Positions 22,979 to 36,912 of a stretch of 64,000 nt of DNA are shown here, one piece after another. The stretch is from Gongronella butleri (Eukaryota; Mucoromycota; Mucoromycetes; Mucorales; Cunninghamellaceae): positions 124,001 through 188,000 of the forward strand of contig JAIWZP010000051.1 in the NCBI GenBank assembly GCA_025201375.1. Reading direction: 5' to 3'. The notes under the pieces are model-generated. The model saw nothing but the letters and a program-made list of their open reading frames with translations. It did not search any database and had not been told where the DNA came from. How positions within the stretch are numbered: position 1 is the stretch's first letter; each line of letters starts with the position of its first letter. A program made the translations under genes and the position numbers.

Positions 22979-23889
22979 TCATGATTCTATACAAGGCTCT
23001 TCATCCTTGGGCAACAAAGCGACAATGGCAGGATCAAAGTTGTAAAAGTAATGGATCATCTTGCGAGCCTTGTCCAACGTGATGTTGTGGATGGGATGCG
23101 CTGGAGCCTAATTGTCAAGACGGCGACGGAGCGCGTGGGGGGCGTGAGCTCACTTATTTTTTTCATGATTGCTAAAAGGCGATCGTCCTGTTTGGGGGCC
23201 TTTTCTTTTTTTTTTTTGCGTGTTTAATCGTGCATTCTTACAAGGAGATTGTCCATGTCACCGACGATGGTGTAGTCGTTTACATAGATCCACATCATGG
23301 ACCCGAGACCGCCGCACGACGACGGATGCCCCTGATCTGCAAGCTGCTTGGCAAGGCTCTCATTGCGCTGAACAAGATGCTGCGCAATTGTCAAGCCCGA
23401 GAGCCCATAGCATGTATGATAATGATCAGGCCCCCTGATGAAGAGCAAATAAAAAAGCCATGTGAACCAAGGTAAAAAAAAAAAAGAACAAACGCGACGT
23501 CATCGCGCACCAATCGACTTACTTGCCGGGTTTGTCAATGAGCCCACCTCGATCGGCTTGACAACACAACAAAAGGTACTCCTGCAATGCCTCACGATCA
23601 AACAGATAATCCTCTACGCAAAAAAAAAGCGAAACATGAGCCTCATTCCTTCTTGTGCGCGTCCCGTGGCATCCCTTTTGCTTGTTTTCATTTACCTTGG
23701 GCAATGCCCTGGCGCATCCATTCAGCACGAATCAATGGAAAATCACCTGAGCCCCAAAATGAATAGCATCCGTCCACCAGCTTGTTCGTGCGTCCCTGGA
23801 AACCGCCTTCCAGCTGCATCTGGCGTTCACAGCACCATTTCTATGCGCGCGTTGCGTCGATGAGTTGGCTAAGCGTCTCTTTTTTTTGG

Positions 23890-23947
<58 letters not shown>

Positions 23948-25185
23948 GTGAATTTGTCCATGTCTAGCCGGTGCATCTCGCCAACGAGCTCAATGGCCGC
24001 AACGCCACAAAAGGTATAGCCATTGTGCGCCTCGACGCCCGGGTGCGGCCCAATGCCGCCCTCAAAGGTTTGCGACCTAGCAGAAACAAAAGATGTTTGG
24101 CATGTCACCGCAAAAGTGAGATGCAACGCCATTTCGCGCTTTTTCACACAAATTGCTTACCTGACAACAAAGTCGCCACAATTCGCAGTCAATTCCGGTG
24201 TCATCAGGTTCGTCAGCGTCGCAACAGACAGCGCACAATAGGAGCCGCTGCAAAAAAAAAAAAGCAAAAACGCGCGACGCGCGTGTCAATGGCCGCTTTC
24301 TGCTTTTTTTTTTCATTGATCTCTTACCGGATGTCGATCTCGCCGCCCTCGTGCATGGTGAATGACCCATCCGGCTGCTTCATGCGCATTAAAAAATTGT
24401 AGAGCTTTTGCCTATGGCGCGCAAAAATAAAATCGCGTGTCAAAAGCGTGTCAAAAGCGCGTCAAAGTGCGTCTAGCGTGTCGAAACGCGTGCGAGACCG
24501 CGTCTCTTTCATGTACCTGTCGATCACATCATAGGCTTCCTTTGTGCCAAAGATGGCGAGTGAATTGACAGCGGCATAGGTGGTGGCAAGATGGGCCAAT
24601 TGTGTCGGACCGCCTCCAAACCCGCCGTCTGGATGTTGGCACGCGGCCAGCGTGGTGATTCCTCTGATAATGACGCGTGAGGATTAGGCTGCCATTCGAC
24701 TTTTAATCGTTTTTACCGCTGAATGGTCTCATTTGGGAATTGGTAGCCAAGCAAGTCAAGAGAGTGTGTGATCCAATAGACGAGCCATGGCCTGCTGGCA
24801 TCTAGCACGACCATGTATTGCCCAAGGTGCTCAAGTCCGCGTGTCAGATATGAAATGTGCTTCTGTCGATTCAATTGCACGCTGCAAAAAAAAAAAAAAA
24901 AAAAAGAAAAAAAGAGGTCAATTGCCCATGTTGCTTTTAAATTCCAAAATCGCACTTGTCGAGGTTCTTGCGGTGAACATTGTTGGGCGCGTAGGGCACA
25001 AACGCCTCGAGGACGGCATCTTCGGTGCGTTTCTATCAGGGGGTGGGGGCAGGTTGAGCGACTAAAACGAACAAAACACGCTTCATGCGAAAAAAAATTA
25101 CCTGGACAATGGACGACTCGGTGGGCAGACCATCGTCTGCGCAGCGCAGCTGTGTAAAAGGTACTTGACCGGTCAGAATACCCAT
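22979..25185 (-). CDS. RAM1: Protein farnesyltransferase beta subunit
   Basis: Eleven exons: 25185-25102, 25032-24956, 24881-24717, 24663-24517, 24411-24328, 24247-24161, 24076-23947, 23840-23696, 23613-23523, 23434-23242 and 23107-22979. All joins were checked for phase and give 443 residues. The protein has the prenyltransferase alpha-alpha barrel repeats (ACQHPDGGFGGGP, MKQPDGSFTMHEGGE, QTFEGGIGPHPG, EGGFQGRTNKLVDGCYSFW, QADRGGLIDKPGK). The zinc ligands are visible: Asp and Cys in LVDGCYSF and His in DHYHTCYGLSG. LDASRPWLVYWI near residue 90 is the hallmark of Ram1 rather than of the geranylgeranyl paralogues. It adds farnesyl to CaaX proteins such as Ras and mating pheromones, with the Ram2 alpha subunit. 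Intron 7 starts GTAAA and contains a run of 53 A in the sense strand. It is divergent from the Msi1-like gene, 223 bases away. Confidence 0.95.
24412..24516 (-). repeat. Degenerate GTGTCAAAAGCG repeat inside RAM1 intron 4
   Basis: The intron contains at least four imperfect copies of a GTGTCAAAAGCG-type unit (plus-strand 24433-24485). They are followed by GCGTGTCGAAACGCG and then the splice donor of the preceding exon. It is a short local tandem array entirely inside one intron. Confidence 0.6.
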
Positions 25186-25408
25186 GAAGCAAGATTTAAA
25201 AAGTTGGAAAACGAGCAAAAAAAAAAAAAGAGTGAGAGGGCGTTGCATTACGCATTTTTGGCCCGTCGTTCCAAAAAAGGAGACGCCAGTCCGGCCCGGG
25301 CCCGCATGGCTAATTTTTTTTTTTAAAAGCGCGTCTCTTTTTTTTCGTGCACTCGTCTTTTTTCTCTCTTTTCACTTGTTTCACCCCCAAATTCGCGTGT
25401 CGATCACC
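25186..25408. promoter_or_regulatory. Bidirectional promoter between RAM1 and the Msi1-like gene
   Basis: 223 bases lie between the two divergent start codons. It contains an A-run (25219-25229), a T-run near 25315-25323, and a CT-rich leader before the Msi1-like start. No clear TATA box is seen. Confidence 0.5.
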
Positions 25409-27381
<1,973 letters not shown>

Positions 27382-28063
27382 AACCGCAATTCCATTTGGT
27401 GCGTGTAAAAAAAAAAAAAAGAGATGAAAGGCGGTGTGCCAAACAAGGCAATCTTTTATTGGGGGGTGGTCTGAGGGGACGAGTGAAAAGACCTAAATCT
27501 TAACAAAAAGGGGGGGAGAGGAAGGGGGGGGGAATTCAAAGGGAGAGCGGCGCGCCAAAAGTGGAAAAAAGGGGTTGCGTGTGTACTCTTTGGGTCAAGC
27601 TGGCGCTCACTTTTTGCTCTCTTTATTTTTTCATTGCAATGGCATCAAAAAAGAGGGGGATGCAAGGCGCCCATGGTGCGAGAGAAAAAAAATGACGACG
27701 TTGGCTCCAAAGATGGCAAGAAGGGGTGTGCGTGAGCCCATTGGTGACCCATCTTTTCCCAAAAAAAAAAAGGGCCCCAAGACCTGCGCCAACCTTCTTT
27801 CCTTCCATTTGCGCCCAAGATGATAGGCTGTTTTTTTCCACCGTGCGTGCTTTCTTATCAACCTCGCTGTCCACTCAATGCCAACGGAGTTTCGTGCATG
27901 ATTTATAGCCTCGTTTTTCATCCCCTTCCTCGTTTTTTTTTTCTCTCTTTTTCTTTCTTCTGTTTTACTTCTTTTTTTTTCCAGCCCACCCCCGCACACC
28001 CTTGACGCGTTTCCCATCTTTCTTCATTGATCGATCTACACCCTCTTTTATTTGTATTCTTAT
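27382..28063. other. Intergenic region
   Basis: Purine-rich 27440-27580, then pyrimidine-rich 27820-28060, which fits a 3' flank followed by the leader of the Ecl1-like gene. No gene is seen. Confidence 0.5.
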
Positions 28064-28081
28064 GCGCATTCCATTATGAGC
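28064..28081 (+). promoter_or_regulatory. Five-codon upstream ORF overlapping the Ecl1-like start
   Basis: ATG at 28064 reads ATG CGC ATT CCA TTA TGA. Its stop (28079-28081) overlaps the main ATG (28078-28080) as ATGA. A ribosome finishing this uORF is placed on the main start, a layout used for termination-reinitiation coupling. Whether the uORF is transcribed depends on the unknown transcription start. Confidence 0.5.
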
Positions 28082-28178
28082 GATCTTGCTTGGTGCACCC
28101 ATTGCGACAAGGCTATCAGTCAATTTTCGGTAAAACGTCTTAAATGATCGATGGTGCAAGTCGGGGGCCCGCTGACGC

Positions 28179-28211
<33 letters not shown>

Positions 28212-28624
28212 GACAGGAATCGTTGTATTGCAGTGAGCAGTGTCTACGAAATGATGCTTTGAAGAACCATCCTCTTCTTGGCTATACGTATCCAGAGTTT
28301 GTTGATTTCCCTCGTCCCCATGGAAAACCAGCAGCAACAGTACCATCACAATTGAGCGCCGTCATGCCGGAACCAAAGCCATTGGCCATGTCCACGAGCT
28401 CATCACGCTCCAGCATCTGCTCGGCCGTTCCTACACTCTCAACGTCACATTCGACGCTGCCGTCGCCCGCTCTGTCCAGCTCACACGCGTCTGACGACGA
28501 CATTGACCGATTGCACTTGCCTACAAGTAAAAAAACGCCCACACATCCCGCGCCATCTTGCCTTTTCCTGGGTCGATCCACTCCCACCACCGCCCTCTCG
28601 CGCGATCCCGTCTTTGGTCTTTAA
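28078..28624 (+). CDS. Ecl1-family (extender of chronological lifespan) protein
   Basis: Two exons: 28078-28131 and 28217-28624, giving 153 residues. The intron is GT-AG and contains about 30 T before its acceptor. The start MSDLAWCTHCDKA and the exon-2 opening ESLYCSEQC make the conserved four-cysteine Ecl1 motif (WCxxC and YCSxxC with about 18 residues between). In S. pombe Ecl1/2/3 are small proteins that extend chronological life under nutrient and metal stress, and the cysteines bind zinc. The rest of this protein is Ser/Pro-rich and disordered, with a run of Ser/Thr that is a likely phosphorylation region (inference). The gene carries an overlapping uORF at its start. Confidence 0.82.
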
Positions 28625-30629
28625 GGGGGACAGCAAATTGGGCGACACAAAACTACAAAAAAGAGCGCAAAACAGCTCTTTTTATTTTTGCGTAAACAGA
28701 CACTCTTTCGACAGCACACATTATGATGCCACCTCCTCTTCTTCCCATTGACGCGCGCACGCATGCGCGTACAACAACAACTCCCTTCAGCTCCTTACAA
28801 TCAGCACTCTTCTTCTGGAACCCATGGTCCAATTCACTTTTTCACGTTTTTTTTTTCCTCGCTCGTTACGCAGCCATGGATCGCCCTTGTCGCGCCATTG
28901 TCGCTTCACTCTCGCTTTCTCCTCTCACTTTTTGCTCCTCTCACTCACACACATCACACGTGATTATATCCCCGTCGATTCTTCCATCATCCAAAAAGAC
29001 ACAACGACTCATGCTTCCCCTATTTTCCATTCCCCCCCAAAAAAATTTAACCTCTTGTTGATACCCTGCCCTTAAAACCTTGTGCTTCCACCAATCATGA
29101 ACATGAAAAATCCCTCATACCTCTTGTTTACCTCGTTTTCCACTTATAAAAACCATTTCATTGTCTTTTTTTTTTTTTGTCATGAAATAATCCCCTATCT
29201 TGGGCACCCGCCGCTTTGGCGCCCTTGAATCAAGGCTAGGATTGGTTCCGATAGAATGGAGGGGTCATTGGCAGAAGCATGAGACCGAGACGGGACGAGA
29301 GGGGAAGGAGGCAGATGGAGGGGGCCTTGACGACGCGTTCTGACTGGTTCCTTTGGAAGGTGACCTGACTTTTTTTTTTCATTTGTGGGCGGCTGCGTTA
29401 GGACCATGAAAGGCAATCGTTCATTTTTGGGTCAAAATCTGGGGGACCATGTAATTCTATTTGGACCAATGACATCATTGTCGACGTTTTGGCCTTGTTT
29501 GAATTTTTTTTTCTCACCTCACAAAACAAAATAAGCCAAGTGTGCTCGCACATGACGTTGTATGGATGAGGCAATTGACCCCCCTTGGGCCTCTTGCAAG
29601 ACCTTGATCGACCAATCATCGTGCACCCAAAATGCGCCCCCTCTGATGCCGTGGATCATTCTTTTTCCCGTCCACTCCTTAAAATAACTAAAGATAACAC
29701 GACGCGCACCCGCTGCGCGCTCCGCGTCGCACACGCACACACGCACACACGCACACCCTCACTTTACCCACCTTACATCACATGATCGTCCCATTGGGCA
29801 ACCAAAGCGCAATTGTTCACGCGCCCAGTCATCCTATCGCATCATTTCACCGTCATTCGTTGTCCCCATGGATGATGGAGATCGGCGCTCCCCCGCTTTT
29901 TTTATTATTATTTTTCTTTTATTTTGCATCGCCGCCCTATCCGAGGCGCTGGAGAGCGTGGATGCCTCCTCGGTGCGTGGCACGCGGTGCGACTCGCGAG
30001 CGCTCACAGGGTTCAATTGCAGCATTTTCGCGGACGTCCCCAAAGCACCATACCGCATTGCACTGAAAAGAAAATAGGCTCCATTTCTTGGTTCCCGTGC
30101 CCAAAGGAACCAAAAATCCCTTTTCTGGCTCTATCCAAGCAGAAAGGTGCACGTCTTTGTGCAACTCTGCAAGCCGCGTTGCTTGCACAAGAGATAAGAG
30201 AAAGGCCATGCCCGAGCTGCGCAGCGTCGCGATTTTCGAAAATGGTGATTTTGCAAGGGGTCAGTCGACAGATGCTCAAATGGCCACGCCAATTCTAATC
30301 CATGGTTGAACAACCCTCATTTGCTGACAAAACTAAAAGGAAAACCAGGAGGTCGATAAGCTGTTTTGCGCGCAAAAAGCGATCAATGACAGATTTTCCA
30401 CGTGTCATCATCAATGGTAGCCACAATGGTCGCTGTTGTTGTCAATGCTGCCGTGCACAGTCAACCACATGCCCTTGTTGTGCCCTGCCACGCGGAAAAA
30501 AATGGGCCAAATTGGTTCAATATTGTCGCGTTTTACACTTTTTTCTAGAAAAATAGCGTAATTGCCATTTGCTTGAGTTCCTGCCTAGCCAACGCCGAAT
30601 TTTAACCGCGTTTTCATCGATTCCACGTT
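28625..30629. other. Gene-poor region
   Basis: No gene is supported. Pyrimidine-rich to 29180, then mixed sequence. A short R2-like fragment may lie at about 30220-30290 (TTTTCGAAAATGGTGATTTT, then GGGGTCAGTCGAC). It resembles the start of R2 and lies just left of copy 2. Confidence 0.45.
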
Positions 30630-31470
30630 TTCTCGTTTAAATGAGCCTACTCTTGCATCTCTGCGACTACAGGATGCCGCGCAACAACCATTTTCAAAAA
30701 TCACGAATTTTCCAAGGTGTGCAGTCGAAGAAATGAAAATCATACAATTTAGGACCTCAGCTCGCCACACCATTCATCCACAAGGTAGTCACTTCTCGTT
30801 CACGGACAGAAATGCAATAAAAGCCTGGGGTCCATCCACTGGTTTGCGAGTAAAGCGCGAAAAGCTGCGGTTTTTCACCGCAAGGCAAGGTCAATGAAAA
30901 ATGCATGTTAATCGATAAAACTTGCACGATCTGAAAGAGCAAGTCTTGCTGCGTGTGTGCATATGAGTGATCATTGAAAAAAATAACTTTTGGCGTTTTT
31001 GACACGGTTTGTAAATCATATATGCTTTTCGACGCGTGCAAAACCGCGTCACCCGTCAAGTTACACGCGACTGTTCCTAATCCAATTCATGCATATGGCG
31101 TGTCTCTTGCTAATGAGCGCTATAACGCGGCGCTATAAGCGCGCTTTCCCTTGCAGTTCACGCTTGAAAATTTATCTGAGATCACGAATTTCTCGTTAAC
31201 CAGCAGGTCGATCCCAGACTTTTTGGGCATTTTTTGTGGTTTCTCCATGCAGTGACCATTGCGTGCAAGTTTGGTGTCATTCCGCGGACCCATTTTTTCG
31301 ATTTCTTCTCGGCTACTCAAACCAGCTCATTTCTTGATTTTCATGTAGCGCGCCCCAAATGACTGTTGGCATCCGCACGTTCAATTATACTCAGGGTTTC
31401 TAGCGCACCATTTCACGTTGCGAGGTGTTTTGCAGCGCCGCATTGCTCGGTTGGACAGCTTCAGCCTATT
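30630..31470. repeat. Dispersed repeat family R2, copy 2
   Basis: Aligns collinearly and in the same orientation with 8590-9440. Shared blocks include TTTAGGACCTCAG, GACAGAAATGCAA, GCGCGAAAAGCTGC, CTTTTCGACGCGTG, GGCGTGTCTCTTGCTA, GGCATTTTTTGTGG and TTTTTTCGATTTCTTCTCGG. It has no long open frame. No target duplication was found. Confidence 0.7.
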
Positions 31471-32165
31471 TTTGCAAAATGACCACTATTGATCATTTGA
31501 CCTTTTACTTTTTTTCTCAATTCTGAACGATAGCCTACAGGTCCGAACACATCAGCCCTCGAATTCGAATTTAATACAATCGTCAAGACCAAACACCTTG
31601 AAATGTCCTCAGCAAACATCTATAGTATACTCCAAAAATCTGATGTTCCGCGCACGTCTTCTCGCATAGACAGCACATTGATGTCTCGAAATTACTCGAA
31701 TGCTATCAATATCCATGACGAAACAACTGATCAAATTTTGTCATGGATCGGATGGTTGTAACACCAGTCATCTCTACAAGATCATGTAACTTGGCCATTT
31801 CGATGCAATTGGCCCAAATGTCCCCAAAACTGGACGACATCAGATTTAGCCGATTGCATTGGTGCCCTGTCAGTCGCTTGCTATGCAGTGAAAAAAATGG
31901 GAAACAATTAGACGATCGTCGAGAAATCGCCATTAAAATTGTATTTATCGGCTTTTGGCATTTTGCAAATGATCTGGTTACATGGATTTATTGAGACAAG
32001 ATTGAAGTGAGTAACGCGGAGTTATCAGGCTATCATTTAAGCCATTGTCGCCCGAGGGCGCAAAATTAACCAGCAATAATCACTGTTTTTTTTTCTTTTG
32101 CTGATTTTCATTTTTACAAAATTACACAAATATTACAAAGAAAATAGGGAAGAGGGAAATCAATT
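31471..32165. other. Intergenic region
   Basis: 3' flank of the receptor gene and decayed non-coding sequence. An 83-residue frame at 31743-31994 has no recognisable motif and is not called. Confidence 0.45.
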
Positions 32166-35100
32166 TTAGCCCGAGACGAACCAGCGCGAGCCAGCGTATT
32201 CCTTGCTCCAATGGTCCATGAGGACGCAGACGCGTTTGCGTGCCGTTTCACCCTGATCGCGGTTGTTTGTTGACAAGGACGACACGGACGACACAGACGA
32301 GGAACGTCGAGGCGGTGGCGGGAGCGATGACAACACTGGCACTACTGGTGGTCTCATTTCGGTGGTCGGAGGGGCGGTGACGGCGACAATGGGCGGTGCA
32401 TGGTGATTTGCGGGCATGTCGTACGTCATTGGGACATTTGGGGATAACGACGTGCCATTGGTGTTTTCAGGCCATGCATTTTCAATGTGGATGAGGGTTG
32501 TCCAGCCGTGCAGGAGGCCATCGGATGGTAGGACGAGTGTTTGATCGGTTGCGTCGTTGCTAAGCTCTGCAGCGGCAGGTTCAATGTCCATGAGCGTGCC
32601 ACGGCCATCGAGGGTTAATGGCATGCCGGTCGGCATAGAAGCGGCATCGGCGGCGTCGTGTGGTCGCTTGCCTAGCAGGCTGTTGAGACGCAATTGACCC
32701 GGATCGACGCGCATTGATGCCGATCGCCGAATGGGATGCAGCGACGGTGTCAATGACAAGGGAGGAGGGAATGGTGGTGTTGGTCCCGAGGGAGATGCAT
32801 CCTCCATATGGTCGATGACCAAGGGGATCTCCAGAAACGACGCTTCCATGGCATTTGTCGTTGTTTCTTGACTTGACGATGCGGGTGGGGGCACAGGCAG
32901 CGATTGATATCCCGGTTGCGGAGCAGCAATCATATTTCGCACTTTTTTCGGTGCAATGATGCTTTTGTTCGACTCAATGCTGCTCGTAGCCGAGGCATTG
33001 GAGGCATTGGAGACCTGTGAGAGATTGGAAGGTGTGCGCGTTTGAATCGAGAGCCTGCGCGGACTGCTGGTCGCCTTGCTGCCACTTTGGATACTACTGG
33101 AGCTGCTGGCATCGTCGCGGACCGAATCGGGTGAGATTGAATTGAGTGATCGCGCCTTGATCGCGTCGGTCGGCGATAAAAAAAAAGAAGCGGGGCTGAA
33201 TCGCGACGCGTCGTCTTTTTCCTTGTTCTTTTTCTTCGATGACGATGCGGTGGGCGGCGATGGAGACAGTGCTGAACGCGGCAGCGGTGCAAGCGTTTCT
33301 GTGGGGTGAAGAGTCGACGAGGGGAGGAGAGTCGATGTAGACAAACTCGAAAGTTGCTTTTTGAGGGATCCGCGACGCGGCGACAGTGACAAGGTCAATG
33401 ACACAAGGCTTGGGCGCCGTTTTTCGCGCTGAATGGTAGGTGTTGTGACCGAGATGGCAGGCGACACGATGCGTATATTTTGGCTATTTTGGGCCGTGCT
33501 TGCGTTTGAGGGGTGTGCGCTATCAGTGGATGCAATGGATGGATGTGGCAGGAATTGCTGCGCATGTGCTTGTTGTTCTGCTTGTGTTTGTGGGTGTAAA
33601 TCGTGCCATGGTGCATCTTCAGACATCATTTTTTGCTTTGCTTTGGATAAATACGTATTGACCACGCCCGATTCGGTATTTGCTCCTCCATTATTGCTGT
33701 TCACCATATCATCAGAAGCTGCGCGATCGCCAATGGCTTCCTCTGTAACTGATGTCCACATGGACGACGTGGACGACAATGGCCGGAAACGCTGTGCATT
33801 CCCACTTGTGGCACTGATCATGCTGTTGCGCTGATCGCGCACAGGTGTATCGGTCGTTAAAAGTCGTGGGGCTGGCAAGAGCAGACTACTCCCAGCGGCG
33901 CTGCCTCGCCTATCCGTCGACATGACGCGTTGCACATTAGACGAGGTGAGGGTGACAACAGGCACGCCATTGATGATCGGGTCACCAAATGAGAGCGATG
34001 TGTTGGCTGGCAGCTGATTGGACGTGTCATCGGATCCCAAAATGCCGGGTCCGGTTGCTACAGGCGCAATTTGGTGCACGGGCGGGCCTGTATAGTCAAA
34101 TGGTTCGTCAAAAGGCACCTGCATCATAAACGACCCATTGTCGTTATTTAAATCGTCATCATCATCCGTGTGCCGCGGTTTTAACCGGCAAATTCGCGTT
34201 AAAAAGAAATGGATGGCCTTTGCGAGCCATGGCCACGTGTACGGATTGATCTGGTGGCTCGCACGGCGCGGACGGTGTGGCGTCTTGGCGTCGGAACGTG
34301 ACGATTTGTCCACGCACACCGACGAATGCCGATCTTTTCTGCGACATCCGAAGCACATGAGCATTCGCGCCCACCACCGAGGTTCGGACTCGGCCAATGG
34401 CTGGAAATACCCGGTCTCGCGATAAAGCGCCTTGCTTGCATCCGGCGTGTGCGGTTTAAACGTGACCAAGTCCATGTCGTCATTGTTGTTGGTGCTGTGC
34501 ACGCTAATGGTCCCCGCCTGATCCTTGCTCCTGGCCGACATCATCGACCGCCGTCGAAGCAATGTCTGTGTTTTTGGCAAATCGTACTCATCCACAAAAA
34601 CGCGCCGCACGTACCGCCGGCATCGACCCAGCGCGTACCACACCACCGGATCCATGAAATACAACACCGACGTGAACGCACCTTTTATAAAAGGAAAGGG
34701 ATCAGGCCATGGTTTCCTTTTTTTTCTTTCTTTTTTTTCCCGTCACCTTGAGCGCAATTGATAGAAGATGTGACCGTGTACAGCGTGAAACTGGAACCCG
34801 TGGACGCGATGTTCATAATGGCTAGACGCTTCCATCAGCTCATTGGCTCTTTTTTTTTTTTTTTTTTTACGCGTTTCTTTGTGTTACCGTGGATTGGCAG
34901 CCAGAGTTTGCAGATCACGGCGACTAAATCGAATACAGGTCGCGTTAGCACTTTGTTTTTTTTTTTTTTTAAAAAAAAATATTTCGACGGAAATGGGGTC
35001 CTTTTTACCAAACGCGTACATGGCGGATCGTACGATGATCCAGCGAAATTCTCTGACAGGGTCGACACGTTTTGACAGGTCACTGAGTGACGGCCGCACG

Positions 35101-35914
35101 TGCTTGTGGACATCAGGCGCATAGCACACGGCGGTCGACACAAAATTGTGCCGCTCCATAAAATACCGGATCAGCAGCGTCACCGTACTAAAAAAGGCAA
35201 CGGCTACTGGGAAGATGTTCATCGAATAGAGCACGAGCTGTGCGTAAAAAAAAAGGGTGTGCATGTATCAATTGAGTGCGACTCCATGTAGGGCAGGGCG
35301 GGCGGAAAATGATGATGACTTACCCAATTGACTTTTTCCTCATCTTTGATGCTTATGTACAGATAGGTCCTAGGGATGGATGGTGAATGATATCATTCAC
35401 AAGGCGGCTTTTTTCTTTACCAGCAGCTGACGGGCGCTGAGAATTGGATCCTGCCAACGTGGATCATGACGGCCGAGACGAGGGCAACTGGAAAGCTATA
35501 CAATACGATGCCTAGGTAATAAAATTTCTCCAGTCGCCAAGGATTTTCGACCTTGACAATGAGCACTAGGATCGTATGGACACCGACGGTCGCCAGAATG
35601 CAGGGCGACATAATATCCAGCCAGCTGACAAAAAAAAAGCCGACTTGGCACGTCGCGGTGTGTGTATCGACGGCAAACAGCGTGTAGCGGAACGCGCCGC
35701 GGACAATCGAGATGAAGGCAGCAGTAGCAATGAGCCTGAGCGTTATCCGGTTGCTCTCGGCACGCATAAAGTACCAAAAGAAGAAATGAAAGGTCAGTGT
35801 CACGATGCACGCCGCCATGGACACGCCTGTCAGGATGGCCAGCAGGCTCATCAGAAAAATAATCTGATCCGAAGTCAACACGAAAATCGAGCTGCCTCCA
35901 ATGGAATATGGCAT
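32166..35914 (-). CDS. Seven-transmembrane receptor (fungal cAMP-receptor-like GPCR) with long cytoplasmic tail
   Basis: Six exons: 35914-35421, 35369-35324, 35237-35009, 34923-34888, 34821-34747 and 34681-32166, all in phase, giving 1131 residues. The first 310 residues contain seven hydrophobic helices in order. Landmarks are a Cys-Trp near the start of the second extracellular loop (APVSCW), VSWLDIMSPCILATVG in helix 3, and helix 7 ending FMDPVVWYALGRC before a basic helix (RRYVRRVFVDEYDL). This layout resembles the Dictyostelium cAMP-receptor and fungal Gpr-type group. The ligand is unknown. The remaining about 814 residues are a Ser/Pro/Thr-rich disordered cytoplasmic tail with many basic-Ser sites, likely phosphorylated (inference). 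The start is placed at the ATG just before helix 1. An alternative upstream start in the T-rich leader would add low-complexity residues. Confidence 0.8.
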
Positions 35915-36168
35915 GGGCAAAAAGCGGATATAACGATCGATACAGCAAGTGGAGAAAAAAAAAAAAAAAGTGTTGCTGGGGAGGTGGGTTCTCGATGCGA
36001 ATCGTGTGAAATAAAGGCAAGGAGAAAAAAAAAAAAAAAAGGCCAATGACACGGAATCTGTTCCACACCCACATTGCATTTATCCCGGACAGTCTCGCAG
36101 TCCAATCCGAAATCATGGGCCTCGAGCAAAAAAGTGCACGCTTTTTTAGCTAAAACGTCCATGCTTTT

Positions 36169-36912
36169 TTATTGTTGGTTTTCAAATTGCATTGTACAAA
36201 TGTTGTTCTTGATGAGCGGGCCCTTTGTGAGCTTGAATTCGGCCATCTGTTCCTTGACCTGGCCGACGACCTCGTCCTGACTGGCCTTGTCGAGTCGCTG
36301 TTGGCCCTTTTTGTGCTTGATCTCGATTTTAACGCGATTGCCCTTGTCGAGGAATTGGATCGCCTTGTTGAGCTTGTGGCCCATGTCGTGCAGACTGACG
36401 TTCCAGCCAAAAGTGACCTCTTTGGTGATCTGCTCAACCTGTTTGGGCTTCTTTTTGCTGGCCTTTTGCTTTTCAAACAATTGCTTCTTGTCAAACAGAC
36501 GGCACACAGGCGGCTTGGCATTGCTGTTCACCTCGACCAAAAAGTAGCGCGATCGGTCAATCGATGCGAGCACGCTGTCCACCGTCTGTCGTTCATGCAC
36601 CTCGCCCTCCGCGTCCACAAACGTGATATAGCGGCTGGTAATCTCCTCGTCGCGCCGCGACCGCTGCTGCTGTTGCTGCGCACCGCCCTTTTTGCTGCTG
36701 CTGCTGCCGCCGCCGCTGCTACCACCGGGACCGCTGTATGCGCGCGCTCCAACAAGACACTTGGTCAGCATGGACAACGGTGTCGACATGGCCATCGATG
36801 GCGCCAAACCACGCGTGATCGTGCGAGACATGGCCATGGACCGCACCGGCGTGGCCGCTAATCGAGGCATCACAGTGCATTGACACACCGATCGTAGAGC
36901 CAACAAGGACAT
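36169..36912 (-). CDS. Mitochondrial translation initiation factor IF-3
   Basis: A single exon of 247 residues, starting MSLLALRSVCQCTVMPRL, an Arg/Ser-rich N-terminus without acidic residues that fits a mitochondrial presequence. After a Gly/Ser/Gln linker comes the IF3 N-domain (ITSRYITFVDAEG, then YFLVEVNSNAKPPVCRLFD). A basic linker (KQKASKKKPKQ) leads into the C-domain (ITKEVTFGWNVSLHDMGHKL, then FLDKGNRVKIEI and HKKGQQ). IF3 binds the small mitoribosomal subunit, prevents premature subunit joining and checks the start codon. The order and spacing of the domains match bacterial InfC. The gene ends 255 bases from the receptor start, on the same strand. Confidence 0.92.
   Translation of the reverse strand: MSLLALRSVCQCTVMPRLAATPVRSMAMSRTITRGLAPSMAMSTPLSMLTKCLVGARAYSGPGGSSGGGSSSSKKGGAQQQQQRSRRDEEITSRYITFVDAEGEVHERQTVDSVLASIDRSRYFLVEVNSNAKPPVCRLFDKKQLFEKQKASKKKPKQVEQITKEVTFGWNVSLHDMGHKLNKAIQFLDKGNRVKIEIKHKKGQQRLDKASQDEVVGQVKEQMAEFKLTKGPLIKNNICTMQFENQQ

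Noticed and set aside
31743..31994. 83-residue frame near repeat R2 copy 2
   Set aside because: No motif and surrounded by decayed sequence.
36172..36861. 229-residue frame on the strand opposite to mitochondrial IF3
   Set aside because: It is the antisense shadow of a certain gene, rich in Leu from antisense codons.
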